Notes: generated by a model not told the origin, from the sequence alone. 9,401 nt of DNA from JBBRUG01 sp038247995 (GCA_038247995.1 JBBRUG010000244.1:1-9401); one strand, 5' to 3'; shown: positions 1 to 6,914, counted from the first letter of the stretch. Numbers and translations are program-made.

Positions 1-985
1 ATGGAATGCGCGATGCCTCCGCAGATGGCGCAGATTGCGCAGATGCGGGAGCCGGCGGCGGGGGCAAATCGGCGCTGAAAACGACTTGCGGCGTAGGGCC
101 GGCTGTGATCTGAAAGTCTGCTTCGACGCCGCTCTGGGGCGTGGCGTGTAGGGCAACATCACCGCCGCCGCCGATCAAGACGCTGCGCAGGGCGGGGATA
201 CCGGCAAGCTCCCAATCGGCGCGGTAGACAACCCGCGTGCCATCGGGGCTGATCTGGAACGCGCTTACACTGCGCCCGAGCGCGGCAGCTACAGTTGCGC
301 TACTAAGATGCACTGCGTTGCCGCCGATGAGCGGTGAACTGAACAAGCCAATACCCTCGGCAGGGTTCCGGAGCGTGCGATAAACCACGCGCTGATTGTC
401 GGGGCTGATCTGCGCGTCGAGAATGGCCCCACCTGGGGGCAGTTCGGGGTTCAGCCGAAGCGCGCCGCCGCCGCTGATCGCGGTGCTGAACAGATCGATC
501 CGGCCCAGCGCATGTTGCTCGGCGCGATAGATCACATGCCGGCCGTCGGGGCTGATCTGGAAGCTGTGGACGCGCCCGCCGGCCACCAGCGTACTATTCA
601 AGCGTACCGGTGCGCCGCCGCTGATCGGCACCACAAAGAGTTCGAAGCGTTCGACAGCGTTCTGATCGGCGAGATACACTACCTGCGATCCATCAGGGCT
701 GATCTGAAAATCGGCCACATTGCCGTCGAAGGCGAGGGGTGCGTTCAGGCGGATCGGTTCACCGGCGTCGAGCGCAGCGCTGAACAACTCAACCGTGGCC
801 GCGCTGATCTGGTTGGCCAGGTAAACGACCTGGGTGCCATCATGGCTGAGCGCGACCTGCGTCACGCCACCACCCGGTGCGAGCGGGCCATTGAGCTTGC
901 GCGGTGCGGCCATGCTGGATGTTGCAGGCAGCATCAGCCCGAGCAGCAGTACGACGAGCACAAGCGGCTGGGGACGACAAGACAT
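1..985 (-). CDS. Exported TolB/WD40-like beta-propeller protein, C-terminus beyond left edge
   Basis: The minus strand is open from ATG (985-983) to the window edge, giving 328 codons. A GGAG ribosome binding site at 994-991 lies 5 nt before the ATG. The N-terminus is a signal peptide: a short basic region, a hydrophobic core (about residues 8-20) and a small-residue cleavage site near ATSSMA (21-26); there is no lipobox. The rest is a series of blade repeats of about 50 residues, centred on FQISPDGxxVVYxAD-type motifs near residues 45, 92, 141, 190, 242 and 290. This is the signature of PD40/TolB-like propellers. The last visible repeat is degenerate (FQITAGPTPQVVFSAD) and is followed by a Pro/Ala/Ser-rich linker (308-328). 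The protein is probably extracytoplasmic. Propellers of this kind usually mediate binding; no enzymatic residues or partner can be seen. The family call is good, the specific role unknown. Confidence 0.86.
   Translation of the reverse strand, partial: MSCRPQPLVLVVLLLGLMLPATSSMAAPRKLNGPLAPGGGVTQVALSHDGTQVVYLANQISAATVELFSAALDAGEPIRLNAPLAFDGNVADFQISPDGSQVVYLADQNAVERFELFVVPISGGAPVRLNSTLVAGGRVHSFQISPDGRHVIYRAEQHALGRIDLFSTAISGGGALRLNPELPPGGAILDAQISPDNQRVVYRTLRNPAEGIGLFSSPLIGGNAVHLSSATVAAALGRSVSAFQISPDGTRVVYRADWELAGIPALRSVLIGGGGDVALHATPQSGVEADFQITAGPTPQVVFSADLPPPPAPASAQSAPSAEASRIP
21..47. repeat. Three-copy 9-bp tandem array inside the propeller gene
   Basis: Units at 21-29, 30-38 and 39-47 are variants of GCAGATTGC. 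On the minus strand they encode the Ser/Ala-rich segment SAQSAPSAEA (about residues 315-324) of the linker after the last visible propeller blade. A near-identical array lies between genes at 8974-9000. The array seems to have been accommodated in frame in a flexible linker. Confidence 0.75.
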
Positions 986-1289
986 AAGCACTCCTTGGGC
1001 GATCATTGGTTCGCGGCAACCAATGGCGCTCCTGCGAACCAACCCAACGGATCGAGTGCGGCAGAGGGGAATTGCAGGGGGGATTTGCGCCGGCATACCA
1101 CCAAACGATGCTGCGGCGCAGATTGAAGTTACGAGAGGATTACGTAGCTGTAACTCCACGCACTACCATGGGTGAAGCTACAGCGCGCAGGGAGGTTCAG
1201 CTACAAACATTAGTGTTGAGGCACATGCATCAACTTGGGCGGACCCTGCCGCCTGCTGCTTGCCGCCGCAACCTTGCCCGAGGTCAATG
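986..1289. other. Divergent intergenic region between propeller and patatin genes
   Basis: This 304-bp spacer should hold the promoters of both divergent genes. Short open frames exist here but none has a convincing start, protein pattern or ribosome binding site. I see no strong consensus promoter on either strand. The only clear structure is the inverted-repeat cluster at 1004-1042. The rest of the spacer shows nothing I can identify. Confidence 0.5.
1004..1042 (-). promoter_or_regulatory. Overlapping inverted repeats in propeller-gene leader (possible operator or attenuator)
   Basis: CATTGGTT (1004-1011) pairs perfectly with AACCAATG (1018-1025) around a 6-nt loop. The overlapping TTGGTTCGC (1006-1014) pairs perfectly with GCGAACCAA (1034-1042). 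The two pairings share one strand, so they exclude each other. In the minus-strand transcript the hairpins sit just 5' of the GGAG at 994-991 and the ATG at 985. They could be a protein-binding operator or an RNA switch affecting translation. There is no U-run, so this is not a plain terminator. Function is inferred from position only. Confidence 0.4.
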
Positions 1290-2504
1290 ATGACAGTTAC
1301 GATCGACCCTATGCCGGTGCATACCGACCATTCATTCCAGCGTCCGCAAAGTGTTGCTGTTCGGCAGCGAGCCGATGATTTGCCGCCGATGATCGGGCGC
1401 CCACAGGTTGTGCTGGCGCTGCAAGGCGGCGGCGCGTTGGGCGCGTACCATATCGGCGCGTACGAAGCGCTGGCTGAGGCCGGCTTCGAGCCGGATTGGA
1501 TCACTGGGATCTCGATTGGCGCGATTAACGCTGCGATCCTGGCCGGCAACCCGCCGGGTCGGCGCCTGGAACAACTCGAGCGTTTCTGGGAGTTGATCAC
1601 CTGGCCGGACATCTTTGGCCTGCAACTCGATGGTTCGGCGCGGCGCCTGTTCAACACCACCAGCTATCTCCAGGCGCTGTTCTTCGGGCAGCCACGCTTC
1701 TTCGTGCCACGCCCCACCCATCCCTATTTCGCTGTTGCCGGTACAGCCGCCGCCACCAGTTTTTACGATCCGGCGCAATTACAGGCCACGCTGGCCGAGT
1801 GTGTGGATTTCGACCTGCTCAATACCAGCCCGATCCGGGTGAGCCTGGGTGCGACTCACGTCACCAGCGGCAGCCTGGTGTTCTTCGACAACCGCCGCCA
1901 GCGGCTCGGCCCGGAGCATATTCTGGCCAGCGGCGCATTACCGCCGGCTTTCCCAGCGGTGCGCATCGACGGCGAGTTGTACTGGGACGGCGGTTGCGTA
2001 GCGAATACGCCGCTCCAGGCTGTTTTGAATGATCCTAATGCCGACGCGACGCTTGTGTTTGCGCTCGATCTGTGGGGCGCCGATGGTGGGGAACCGCAAA
2101 CACTCGACGATGTGATCTGGCGGCAGAAGCAGATTCAGTACGCCAGTCGCACTGTGGCCGAGATCGCTACAAGCGTGCAGCTCTACAATATGCGGCGAAT
2201 GCTCAGCGATGCAGTGGAACGCCTGCCCGACGCCCAGCGGAGTGACTTGCCGCCGGCCAACCTTGCGCCGGGGCGGCTCGATGTTGTCCACTTGGTCTAT
2301 CAGCCCACTCCCAATGAGATCGCCCAGAGTGACGCCGAATTCTCGCGGCCATCGCTTGTCGAGCGGCGCACTGCCGGCTACGCCGACATGCAACGCGTAT
2401 TGGCGGCAGCACCCTGGGCTGTTACAACGCCGCCGGCCCATACCGCCGCTGTGATCCACCACGTTGAGCGCGGGCAGATCAATAGCGAAACGCCGGGGGT
2501 GTAG
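1290..2504 (+). CDS. Patatin-like phospholipase, DUF3734-type
   Basis: This 404-residue serine acyl hydrolase has a complete patatin core: the oxyanion loop GGGALG (46-51), the nucleophile elbow GISIG with Ser75, and the catalytic Asp in DGG (233-235). Patatin-fold enzymes cleave acyl ester bonds of phospholipids or other lipids with a Ser-Asp dyad. The C-terminal part, with VHLVYQ (333-338), EFSRPS (350-355) and AGYADMQRVL (362-371), matches the DUF3734 region found after the patatin domain in a bacterial subfamily of about 380-400 residues. There is no signal peptide or membrane segment, so it is probably cytosolic or membrane-peripheral. GAGG (1280-1283) lies 6 nt before the ATG at 1290; ATG 1287 is a close alternative, and a TTG at 1260 is less likely. 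The gene stands alone, and its TAG lies in a repeat element. Substrate unknown. Confidence 0.93.
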   Translation: MTVTIDPMPVHTDHSFQRPQSVAVRQRADDLPPMIGRPQVVLALQGGGALGAYHIGAYEALAEAGFEPDWITGISIGAINAAILAGNPPGRRLEQLERFWELITWPDIFGLQLDGSARRLFNTTSYLQALFFGQPRFFVPRPTHPYFAVAGTAAATSFYDPAQLQATLAECVDFDLLNTSPIRVSLGATHVTSGSLVFFDNRRQRLGPEHILASGALPPAFPAVRIDGELYWDGGCVANTPLQAVLNDPNADATLVFALDLWGADGGEPQTLDDVIWRQKQIQYASRTVAEIATSVQLYNMRRMLSDAVERLPDAQRSDLPPANLAPGRLDVVHLVYQPTPNEIAQSDAEFSRPSLVERRTAGYADMQRVLAAAPWAVTTPPAHTAAVIHHVERGQINSETPGV

Positions 2505-2737
2505 GGCGCTTGCAGGTGTAGGGTTTTTACAGGATCGCGTCCCAATGCGCTATTCCCCGCCTCCCCCCAGCCCCCTGCTCCCTCACGTGGAGCAGGGGGA
2601 GCCGCCGCAGATTCGGCGTCCTGATGCTGTCGGAAGCCCCGCTCCCGCGCAGGGAGCGGCCTGCTCTGAGCGTAGCCGAAGGGGGTTGGGGGTGCGGGCA
2701 ACGGCAAAAACCCTCCACCTGAGAGGGTGTAGGGCGC
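2497..2737. repeat. Nested palindromic repeat element after the patatin gene
   Basis: A GC-rich block with several layers of symmetry. A 13-bp direct repeat GGGTGTAGGGCGC flanks it (2497-2509 and 2725-2737). Just inside are inverted ends AGGTGTAGGGTTTTT (2514-2528) and AAAAACCCTCCACCT (2706-2720), matching at 14 of 15 positions. The interior holds an 11-bp hairpin (2571-2581/2589-2599, 7-nt loop), a 6-bp hairpin (2641-2646/2652-2657) and a 5-bp hairpin overlapping the right end (2711-2715/2723-2727). C-rich 2556-2576 can also pair roughly with G-rich 2680-2698. It has no coding content and looks like a MITE or REP-type dispersed repeat. It may also terminate transcription from the patatin gene, although no hairpin is followed by a clean T-run. 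Confidence 0.65.
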
Positions 2738-2757
2738 GGGCAAGCGGTGCGTAAAAA

Positions 2758-2787
2758 TTGACACCCCGCTTCACCGCGTGTTATACT
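2758..2787 (+). promoter_or_regulatory. Housekeeping sigma promoter for the metH leader
   Basis: A perfect -35 box TTGACA (2758-2763) is separated by 18 bp from a -10 box TATACT (2782-2787, 5 of 6 consensus). Transcription should start near 2793-2796, about a dozen bases before the first helix of the SAM riboswitch. This is the strongest promoter visible in the window, and its placement fits the leader exactly. Confidence 0.85.
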
Positions 2788-2807
2788 CCCCACAGAATTG
2801 CATATTG

Positions 2808-2967
2808 CTCATCCAGAGGAGCTGAGGGACCGGCCCGATGAAGCTCCAGCAACCCCCGCAATAATGTAAAAGTGAAAATGCAAAGGGCAACATGTTGTAT
2901 TTTCACTTTTCAATTTTGCATTTGAACGGAAGGGTGCTAACTCCGGCAGCGTAAGCTGGGAGATGAG
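2808..2967 (+). ncRNA. SAM-I (S-box) riboswitch aptamer
   Basis: This cis-acting RNA binds S-adenosylmethionine and controls the downstream metH. P1 is CTCATC (2808-2813) with GATGAG (2962-2967). P2 is GAGC/GCTC (2819-2822/2843-2846) and contains the kink-turn and the conserved GAGGGAC and GGCCCGATGAA stretches. The GCAACC junction follows at 2849-2854. The P3 base is CCC/GGG (2853-2855/2932-2934) plus CCG/CGG (2856-2858/2927-2929) with an AA bulge. The diagnostic GGTGCTAACTCC (2933-2944) precedes P4, CAGC-GTAA-GCTG (2947-2958). All signature elements are in the right order. The distal part of P3 is unusually long and AT-rich. Confidence 0.96.
2868..2910 (+). repeat. AT-rich hairpin expanding riboswitch P3
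   Basis: AAAAGTGAAAAT (2868-2879) is the perfect reverse complement of ATTTTCACTTTT (2899-2910). The stem continues inward through a G-U pair and three more pairs to 2883/2895, leaving an 11-nt loop. It sits in the distal loop of aptamer helix P3. AAATGCAAA (2876-2884) can instead pair with TTTGCATTT (2915-2923). Its base composition differs sharply from the GC-rich surroundings, which suggests a captured repeat. Confidence 0.75.
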
Positions 2968-2977
2968 GTTATCGCCG

Positions 2978-3005
2978 CCTTCACGCCAGCGCGTGGAGGT
3001 TTTTT
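2978..3005 (+). terminator. Rho-independent terminator, riboswitch expression platform
   Basis: A 9-bp stem CCTTCACGC/GCGTGGAGG (2978-2986/2991-2999, one G-U pair) with loop CAGC is followed by six T residues (3000-3005). It lies between the aptamer and metH. A competing antiterminator is visible. GCTGG (2955-2959) can pair with CCAGC (2986-2990), and TGAGG (2964-2968) with CTTCA (2979-2983). This pairing uses the 3' strands of P4 and P1, so SAM binding should favour termination, the usual off-switch logic of SAM-I. Confidence 0.9.
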
Positions 3006-3041
3006 GTTGCGCCTCGGAGCGTAGTACAGGAGTAAGCCAAC

Positions 3042-6000
3042 GTGAGTCAGTCTCAATCCGCCTATTTGCAGGCCCTCCGCGAGCGTGTGTTGATCTACGA
3101 CGGCGCGATGGGCACGAGTATCGATACCTACGATCTCACCGTCGAAGATTATGGCGGCGAGCGCACCTTCGGCAACCGCGATTATCTTGTGCTGACCCGG
3201 CCCGACGTGATCGGCGCGATCCATGCCTCGTTCCTGGAGGCCGGCGCCGATGTGCTCGAAACCTGTACCTTCCAGAGCACGCGCATGCGCCTCGAAGAGT
3301 GGGGCCTCGGCGACCGGACGATTGAGCTGAACCGCGCCGCCGCCGCTCTCGCCCGCAGCGTCGCCGACCGCTTTGCCGCCCAGGATGGTCGCCCGCGGTT
3401 TGTGGCTGGCTCGATCGGCCCCACCGGTAAACTGCCCTCCTCCGACGACCCGGCGCTCTCTGATATTACCTTCCCCGAACTCTCGGATATTTTCAAGGAG
3501 CAGGCGATCGGTCTGATCGAGGGCGGCGCTGATGTGCTGCTGATCGAAACCAGCGTCGATATTCTCGAAGTCAAGGCTGCGCTCGACGGCATCCGCCGCG
3601 CCAAAATCGAGATCAACCGGCCCGAAGTTGCCGTGCAGGCGCAGGTCTTCCTCGATCTCTCCGGGCGCATGCTGCTCGGCACCGACGTTCCGGCGCTGAT
3701 CGCCACCCTGGAGGCGATGCCGGTGGACGTGATCGGGTTGAACTGCTCGACCGGCCCTGAGCATATGCGCGCCGCCATTCAGTACCTCACCAACCACTCG
3801 CGCCTGCCGATCTCGTGCATTCCCAACGCCGGCCTGCCGATGGAAGTTGACGGCCAGACGGTTTACCCGATGGAGCCGGAGCCGTTTGCGCGCATCCTCG
3901 GCGAGTTTGTGGGCGAGTACGGCGTCGGCGTGATCGGCGGGTGCTGCGGCACGACACCGGCCCATATCGCCAAGTTGCGCGAAGTGGTGGGCTACGACCG
4001 CGCCCCTACTCCGCGCGAGATCGAGTACATCCCCAGTGTCTCGTCGGGCATTCGCGCCGCTGCGCTGAAGCAGGATATTACGCTGACGATGATCGGCGAG
4101 CGGGTGAACACACTCGGTTCGCGTAAGGTCAAGCGGCTGCTGCTGAAGGATGATTACGACGGCGTGCTCGAAGTGGCCCGCGAACAAGTCGATAGCGGCT
4201 CGCATCTGCTCGACGTCTGCGTAGCGATGACCGAGCGCGCCGATGAAACCGAGCAGATGACCCGGTTGATCAAAAAGCTGACCATGAATGTCGAACTGCC
4301 GCTGATGATCGACACCACCGAGGCCGATGTGCTGGAGGCGGCGCTGGCAATGTACCCTGGGCGCGCTGTGGTCAACTCGGTGTCACTCGAAGGCGGGCGC
4401 GGCGACAAGATCGACCGCATTATGCCGCTGATTGCGCGTTATGGTGCGGCAACCGTGGTGATGACGATCGACGAAGAGGGCATGACCCACACCCGCGAGC
4501 GCAAATTGGCCGTGGCCGAGCGGATCGCCCAGATCGCCCGCGACGAGTATGGCGTGCCGGCCGAAGCGCTGATCTTCGATGTGCTGACCTTCCCGATCAC
4601 CACCGGCCAGGAGGAGTTGCGCAGCGCCGCCGTCGAGACGCTCGAAGGCATTCGGCTGGTGAAAGAGCGCATTCCGGGCTGCTTCACCACGCTCGGCGTG
4701 AGCAACCTGAGCTTCGGCGTAGCGGTTCATGCCCGCGCCGCGCTCAATTCGGTATTCCTCTACCACGCGGTTGCCGCCGGCCTCGATACGGCGATCATCA
4801 ACCCGGCCCATATTACGCCCTACGCCGAAATTTCGCTCGAAGAGCGCAAGCTATGCGAAGACCTGATCTTCAACCGCCGCGAAGATGCCTTGGCGCGCTT
4901 CATCAACCATTTCGAGCAGAACGCCGACTCCAGCGAGCGCGAAGTGGCCGACCCGACGGCGGGTATGACCGTCGATCAGTGCTTGCACTGGAAGATTTTG
5001 CACCGCAAGAAAGAAGGCGTCGAGGCGGATATTGATGAGGCGGTCGACCAGCGCCTCCAGCCGCTCGGCTTGCGCCTGAGCGATGCGTCGGTGCGCACGA
5101 AAAGTGAAGACGGCACCTCGGCGCAAGGGATTGCAGCCATTGATGTGCTGAACAATGTCCTGTTGCCGGCCATGAAAGAAGTTGGCGACCTGTTTGGCTC
5201 AGGCCAGTTGATTTTGCCCTTCGTCTTGCAGAGCGCAGAAGTGATGAAGAAGTCCGTTGCGCATCTGGAGCGCTACCTCGACAAGCTAGAAGGCAGCACC
5301 AAGGGCAAAGTGGTGTTGGCCACAGTGTATGGCGATGTACACGACATCGGCAAGAACCTGGTCCACACAATTCTGGCCAACAACGGCTACACCATCTACG
5401 ATCTGGGCAAGCAGGTGCCGGCGAACACGATCATCGAGAAAGCCGTGGAGCTTGGCGCCGACGCGATCGGTCTTTCGGCGTTGCTGGTGAGCACGAGCAA
5501 GCAGATGCCGCTGATCGTGCAGGAATTGCACAAGCGCGGGCTGAACTTCCCGGTGCTGGTGGGCGGTGCGGCGATCAACAAGCAGTACGGCCAGCGGATC
5601 AGCTTTGTGGGCGCAGAAGAGCCCTACGCTGCGGGCGTCTTCTACTGCAAAGATGCCTTCGAGGGCCTGGAGACGATGGACAAGCTGAGCGATAGCGCCC
5701 AGCGCAGTGCGTTTGTTGCGCAGACGATCCGCGACGCGGCGCAGGTGCTCAACAAGCGTCAGACTGGGCGGGTGGCGCTGGCCGAAGTTGGGCGGGCGAG
5801 CCGCGAGCATGGCGGCAAGGGCGTGCGCTCGAATGTGCGCAGCGATGTGCCGGTGCCGACGCCGCCGTTCTGGGGTGCGCGCTGGACCGACCGCATCCGG
5901 CTCGACGATGTGGTGGAATGTATGGATCGTAATGCGCTGTACCGGCTGCAGTGGGGCGCGAAGAATGCCAAAGGCCCCGAGTGGGAGAAGCTGAAAGCCG

Positions 6001-6686
6001 AGTTCGACCAGAAAGTGCGCGAGCTGATCGCCGAGGCCAAGCGCGACGGTTGGCTCCAGCCGAAGGTGGCCTATGGCTACTTCCCGGTGCAGAGCGATGG
6101 GCTCGACCTGATTGTGTACGACCCGACGACTGTGATGGGCAGCGCTAATTCAGCCCTCAGCCCTCAGCCTGCAGCCCTTGCTCCACAGGAGCTTACCCGC
6201 TTCACGTTCCCGCGCCAGCCCGAGCGCGAGCGACTGTGTCTGAGCGACTACTTCCGCAGCGTTGCGAGCGGCGAGTACGATGTGGCGGCGTTCCAGGTGG
6301 TGACGATGGGCACGGCGGTGGACGAGCTAACTGCGGCGCTGCAGCTTCAGGGCGACTACAGCCGCGGCTACTACATTCATGGCCTGGGGGTAAGCCTAGC
6401 CGAGGCACTGGCCGAGTATACCAACCGCACGATCCAGCAGGGCTTGGGCTTGCAGAACGGGCGCGGCAAGCGTTACTCGTGGGGCTACCCAGCTTGCCCC
6501 GACCTGGAAGATCACGTTCAACTCTGGCAGATCCTGCCCACCGACGAAATCGGCGTAGTTCTTACCGACGCCTACCAGATCGTGCCGGAGCAAAGCACCG
6601 CCGCGATCGTCGTACACCACCCCGAAGCTAAATATTTTAGCATCGGCAGTGCGTTGGAGCGCGCCGAGGAAGACGTGGCCGCGTAA
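3042..6686 (+). CDS. metH: Cobalamin-dependent methionine synthase (5-methyltetrahydrofolate:homocysteine methyltransferase)
   Basis: Cytosolic enzyme that transfers a methyl group from 5-methyltetrahydrofolate through cobalamin to homocysteine, giving methionine. At 1214 residues it is full length. The modules run in the usual order. The homocysteine domain (about 1-315) has zinc-ligand cysteines C235 (NCSTGP) and C301/C302 (GGCCGTTP). The pterin/folate domain (about 345-600) starts at MIGERVNTLGSRK. A cobalamin cap (about 645-740) precedes the B12 domain (about 755-880), which has GDVHDIGKN with cobalt-ligating H767 and the GLSALLVST segment. The SAM-dependent reactivation domain (about 940-1190) carries RYSWGYPACPD (1144-1154). 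The start is GTG at 3042, with AGGAG (3028-3032) 9 nt upstream. It is controlled by the upstream SAM-I riboswitch. One oddity is a Ser/Ala/Pro loop (about 1033-1049) containing a heptamer array. Confidence 0.98.
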   Translation: MSQSQSAYLQALRERVLIYDGAMGTSIDTYDLTVEDYGGERTFGNRDYLVLTRPDVIGAIHASFLEAGADVLETCTFQSTRMRLEEWGLGDRTIELNRAAAALARSVADRFAAQDGRPRFVAGSIGPTGKLPSSDDPALSDITFPELSDIFKEQAIGLIEGGADVLLIETSVDILEVKAALDGIRRAKIEINRPEVAVQAQVFLDLSGRMLLGTDVPALIATLEAMPVDVIGLNCSTGPEHMRAAIQYLTNHSRLPISCIPNAGLPMEVDGQTVYPMEPEPFARILGEFVGEYGVGVIGGCCGTTPAHIAKLREVVGYDRAPTPREIEYIPSVSSGIRAAALKQDITLTMIGERVNTLGSRKVKRLLLKDDYDGVLEVAREQVDSGSHLLDVCVAMTERADETEQMTRLIKKLTMNVELPLMIDTTEADVLEAALAMYPGRAVVNSVSLEGGRGDKIDRIMPLIARYGAATVVMTIDEEGMTHTRERKLAVAERIAQIARDEYGVPAEALIFDVLTFPITTGQEELRSAAVETLEGIRLVKERIPGCFTTLGVSNLSFGVAVHARAALNSVFLYHAVAAGLDTAIINPAHITPYAEISLEERKLCEDLIFNRREDALARFINHFEQNADSSEREVADPTAGMTVDQCLHWKILHRKKEGVEADIDEAVDQRLQPLGLRLSDASVRTKSEDGTSAQGIAAIDVLNNVLLPAMKEVGDLFGSGQLILPFVLQSAEVMKKSVAHLERYLDKLEGSTKGKVVLATVYGDVHDIGKNLVHTILANNGYTIYDLGKQVPANTIIEKAVELGADAIGLSALLVSTSKQMPLIVQELHKRGLNFPVLVGGAAINKQYGQRISFVGAEEPYAAGVFYCKDAFEGLETMDKLSDSAQRSAFVAQTIRDAAQVLNKRQTGRVALAEVGRASREHGGKGVRSNVRSDVPVPTPPFWGARWTDRIRLDDVVECMDRNALYRLQWGAKNAKGPEWEKLKAEFDQKVRELIAEAKRDGWLQPKVAYGYFPVQSDGLDLIVYDPTTVMGSANSALSPQPAALAPQELTRFTFPRQPERERLCLSDYFRSVASGEYDVAAFQVVTMGTAVDELTAALQLQGDYSRGYYIHGLGVSLAEALAEYTNRTIQQGLGLQNGRGKRYSWGYPACPDLEDHVQLWQILPTDEIGVVLTDAYQIVPEQSTAAIVVHHPEAKYFSIGSALERAEEDVAA
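6150..6177. repeat. Four-copy 7-bp tandem array inside metH
   Basis: The units are TCAGCCC, TCAGCCC, TCAGCCT and GCAGCCC. They encode residues 1037-1046 (SALSPQPAAL), in a loop between VYDPTT and RFTFPRQP of the reactivation domain. The segment is low-complexity and differs in style from the conserved sequence on both sides, which suggests a tolerated insertion or expansion. Confidence 0.75.
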
Positions 6687-6697
6687 ACAAGGTAACA

Positions 6698-6718
6698 GGC
6701 AAAAGGCAAAACGCAACT
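6698..6718. repeat. Short 7-bp repeat just after metH
   Basis: Two perfect copies of GGCAAAA (6698-6711) are followed by a diverged CGCAACT (6712-6718), starting 11 nt after the metH stop codon. It is short, and is listed because it shares the 7-bp period of the neighbouring arrays. Confidence 0.45.
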
Positions 6719-6722
6719 GCAA

Positions 6723-6765
6723 GACGAAGGACGATAGACAGCCTATCTGGCTTTGATCCTTCGTC
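6723..6765. repeat. Inverted repeat downstream of metH
   Basis: GACGAAGGA (6723-6731) and TCCTTCGTC (6757-6765) are perfect 9-bp inverted copies. An inner hairpin GATAG/CTATC (6733-6737/6743-6747) lies between them. There is no T-run, so any terminator role for metH would be non-canonical. It may protect the 3' end of the transcript or be part of a dispersed repeat. Confidence 0.5.
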
Positions 6766-6766
6766 A

Positions 6767-6817
6767 AACTGCGAACTGCGAACTGCCAGACTGCCAGACT
6801 GCCAGACTGTCAGACTG
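6767..6817. repeat. Compound 7-bp/8-bp tandem array in the metH downstream spacer
   Basis: Two AACTGCG units (6767-6780) and a variant AACTGCC (6781-6787) are followed by AGACTGCC (6788-6795 and 6796-6803), AGACTGTC (6804-6811) and a partial AGACTG (6812-6817). The period shifts from 7 to 8 bp by gain of one base in the unit. It has no coding potential and directly follows the inverted repeat. Confidence 0.8.
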
Positions 6818-6865
6818 AATTCAGATGAGTTTTCGGTGAGATTCATCGCCAGAGTCTAAAGGGCG

Positions 6866-6874
6866 TGATACGAT
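6866..6874 (+). promoter_or_regulatory. Possible extended -10 promoter for the 682-residue gene
   Basis: TGATACGAT resembles an extended -10 element (TGn followed by TACGAT, 4 of 6 consensus), about 40 bp before the ATG at 6915. There is no recognisable -35 box at the expected spacing. A purine-rich GGAAGGAAGGAG (6889-6900) lies between it and the start codon, 14 nt from the ATG, which is long for a Shine-Dalgarno. Tentative. Confidence 0.3.
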
Positions 6875-6914
6875 CTTCCTGAGAGTAGGGAAGGAAGGAG
6901 TACCACAACCCCTT

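Noticed and set aside
1..870. CRISPR-like recurrence of CTGATCTG-type motifs about every 150 bp
   Set aside because: The recurring motif encodes FQISPDG on the minus strand at each propeller blade. The intervals are coding and diverged, not spacers between identical repeats.
512..1126. Plus-strand open frame of 204 codons
   Set aside because: It is antisense to the beta-propeller gene, whose signal peptide, ribosome binding site and blade repeats are clear. Its apparent repeats are the reverse complement of the blades.
1178..1660. Minus-strand open frame of 160 codons at the patatin start
   Set aside because: It overlaps the patatin active-site region in antisense, has no ribosome binding site and shows no recognisable protein pattern.
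2514..2720. Insertion sequence with transposase
   Set aside because: Inverted ends are present, but the interior is only about 200 bp and has no coding content, so at most it is a non-autonomous repeat.
2378..2793. Several overlapping minus- and plus-strand open frames at the end of and after the patatin gene
   Set aside because: They are products of the GC-rich palindromic repeat element, have no ribosome binding sites and encode low-complexity Pro/Arg-rich sequence.
2800..2970. Cobalamin riboswitch upstream of the B12-dependent metH
   Set aside because: The leader matches SAM-I signatures throughout and shows no B12-box. B12 dependence of the enzyme alone is not evidence.
2937..4205. Long minus-strand open frame (422 codons) opposite the 5' part of metH
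   Set aside because: It lies antisense to strongly conserved metH coding sequence, runs into the riboswitch terminator region and encodes Arg/His/Ala-rich sequence with no recognisable motif. It is a GC-rich mirror frame.
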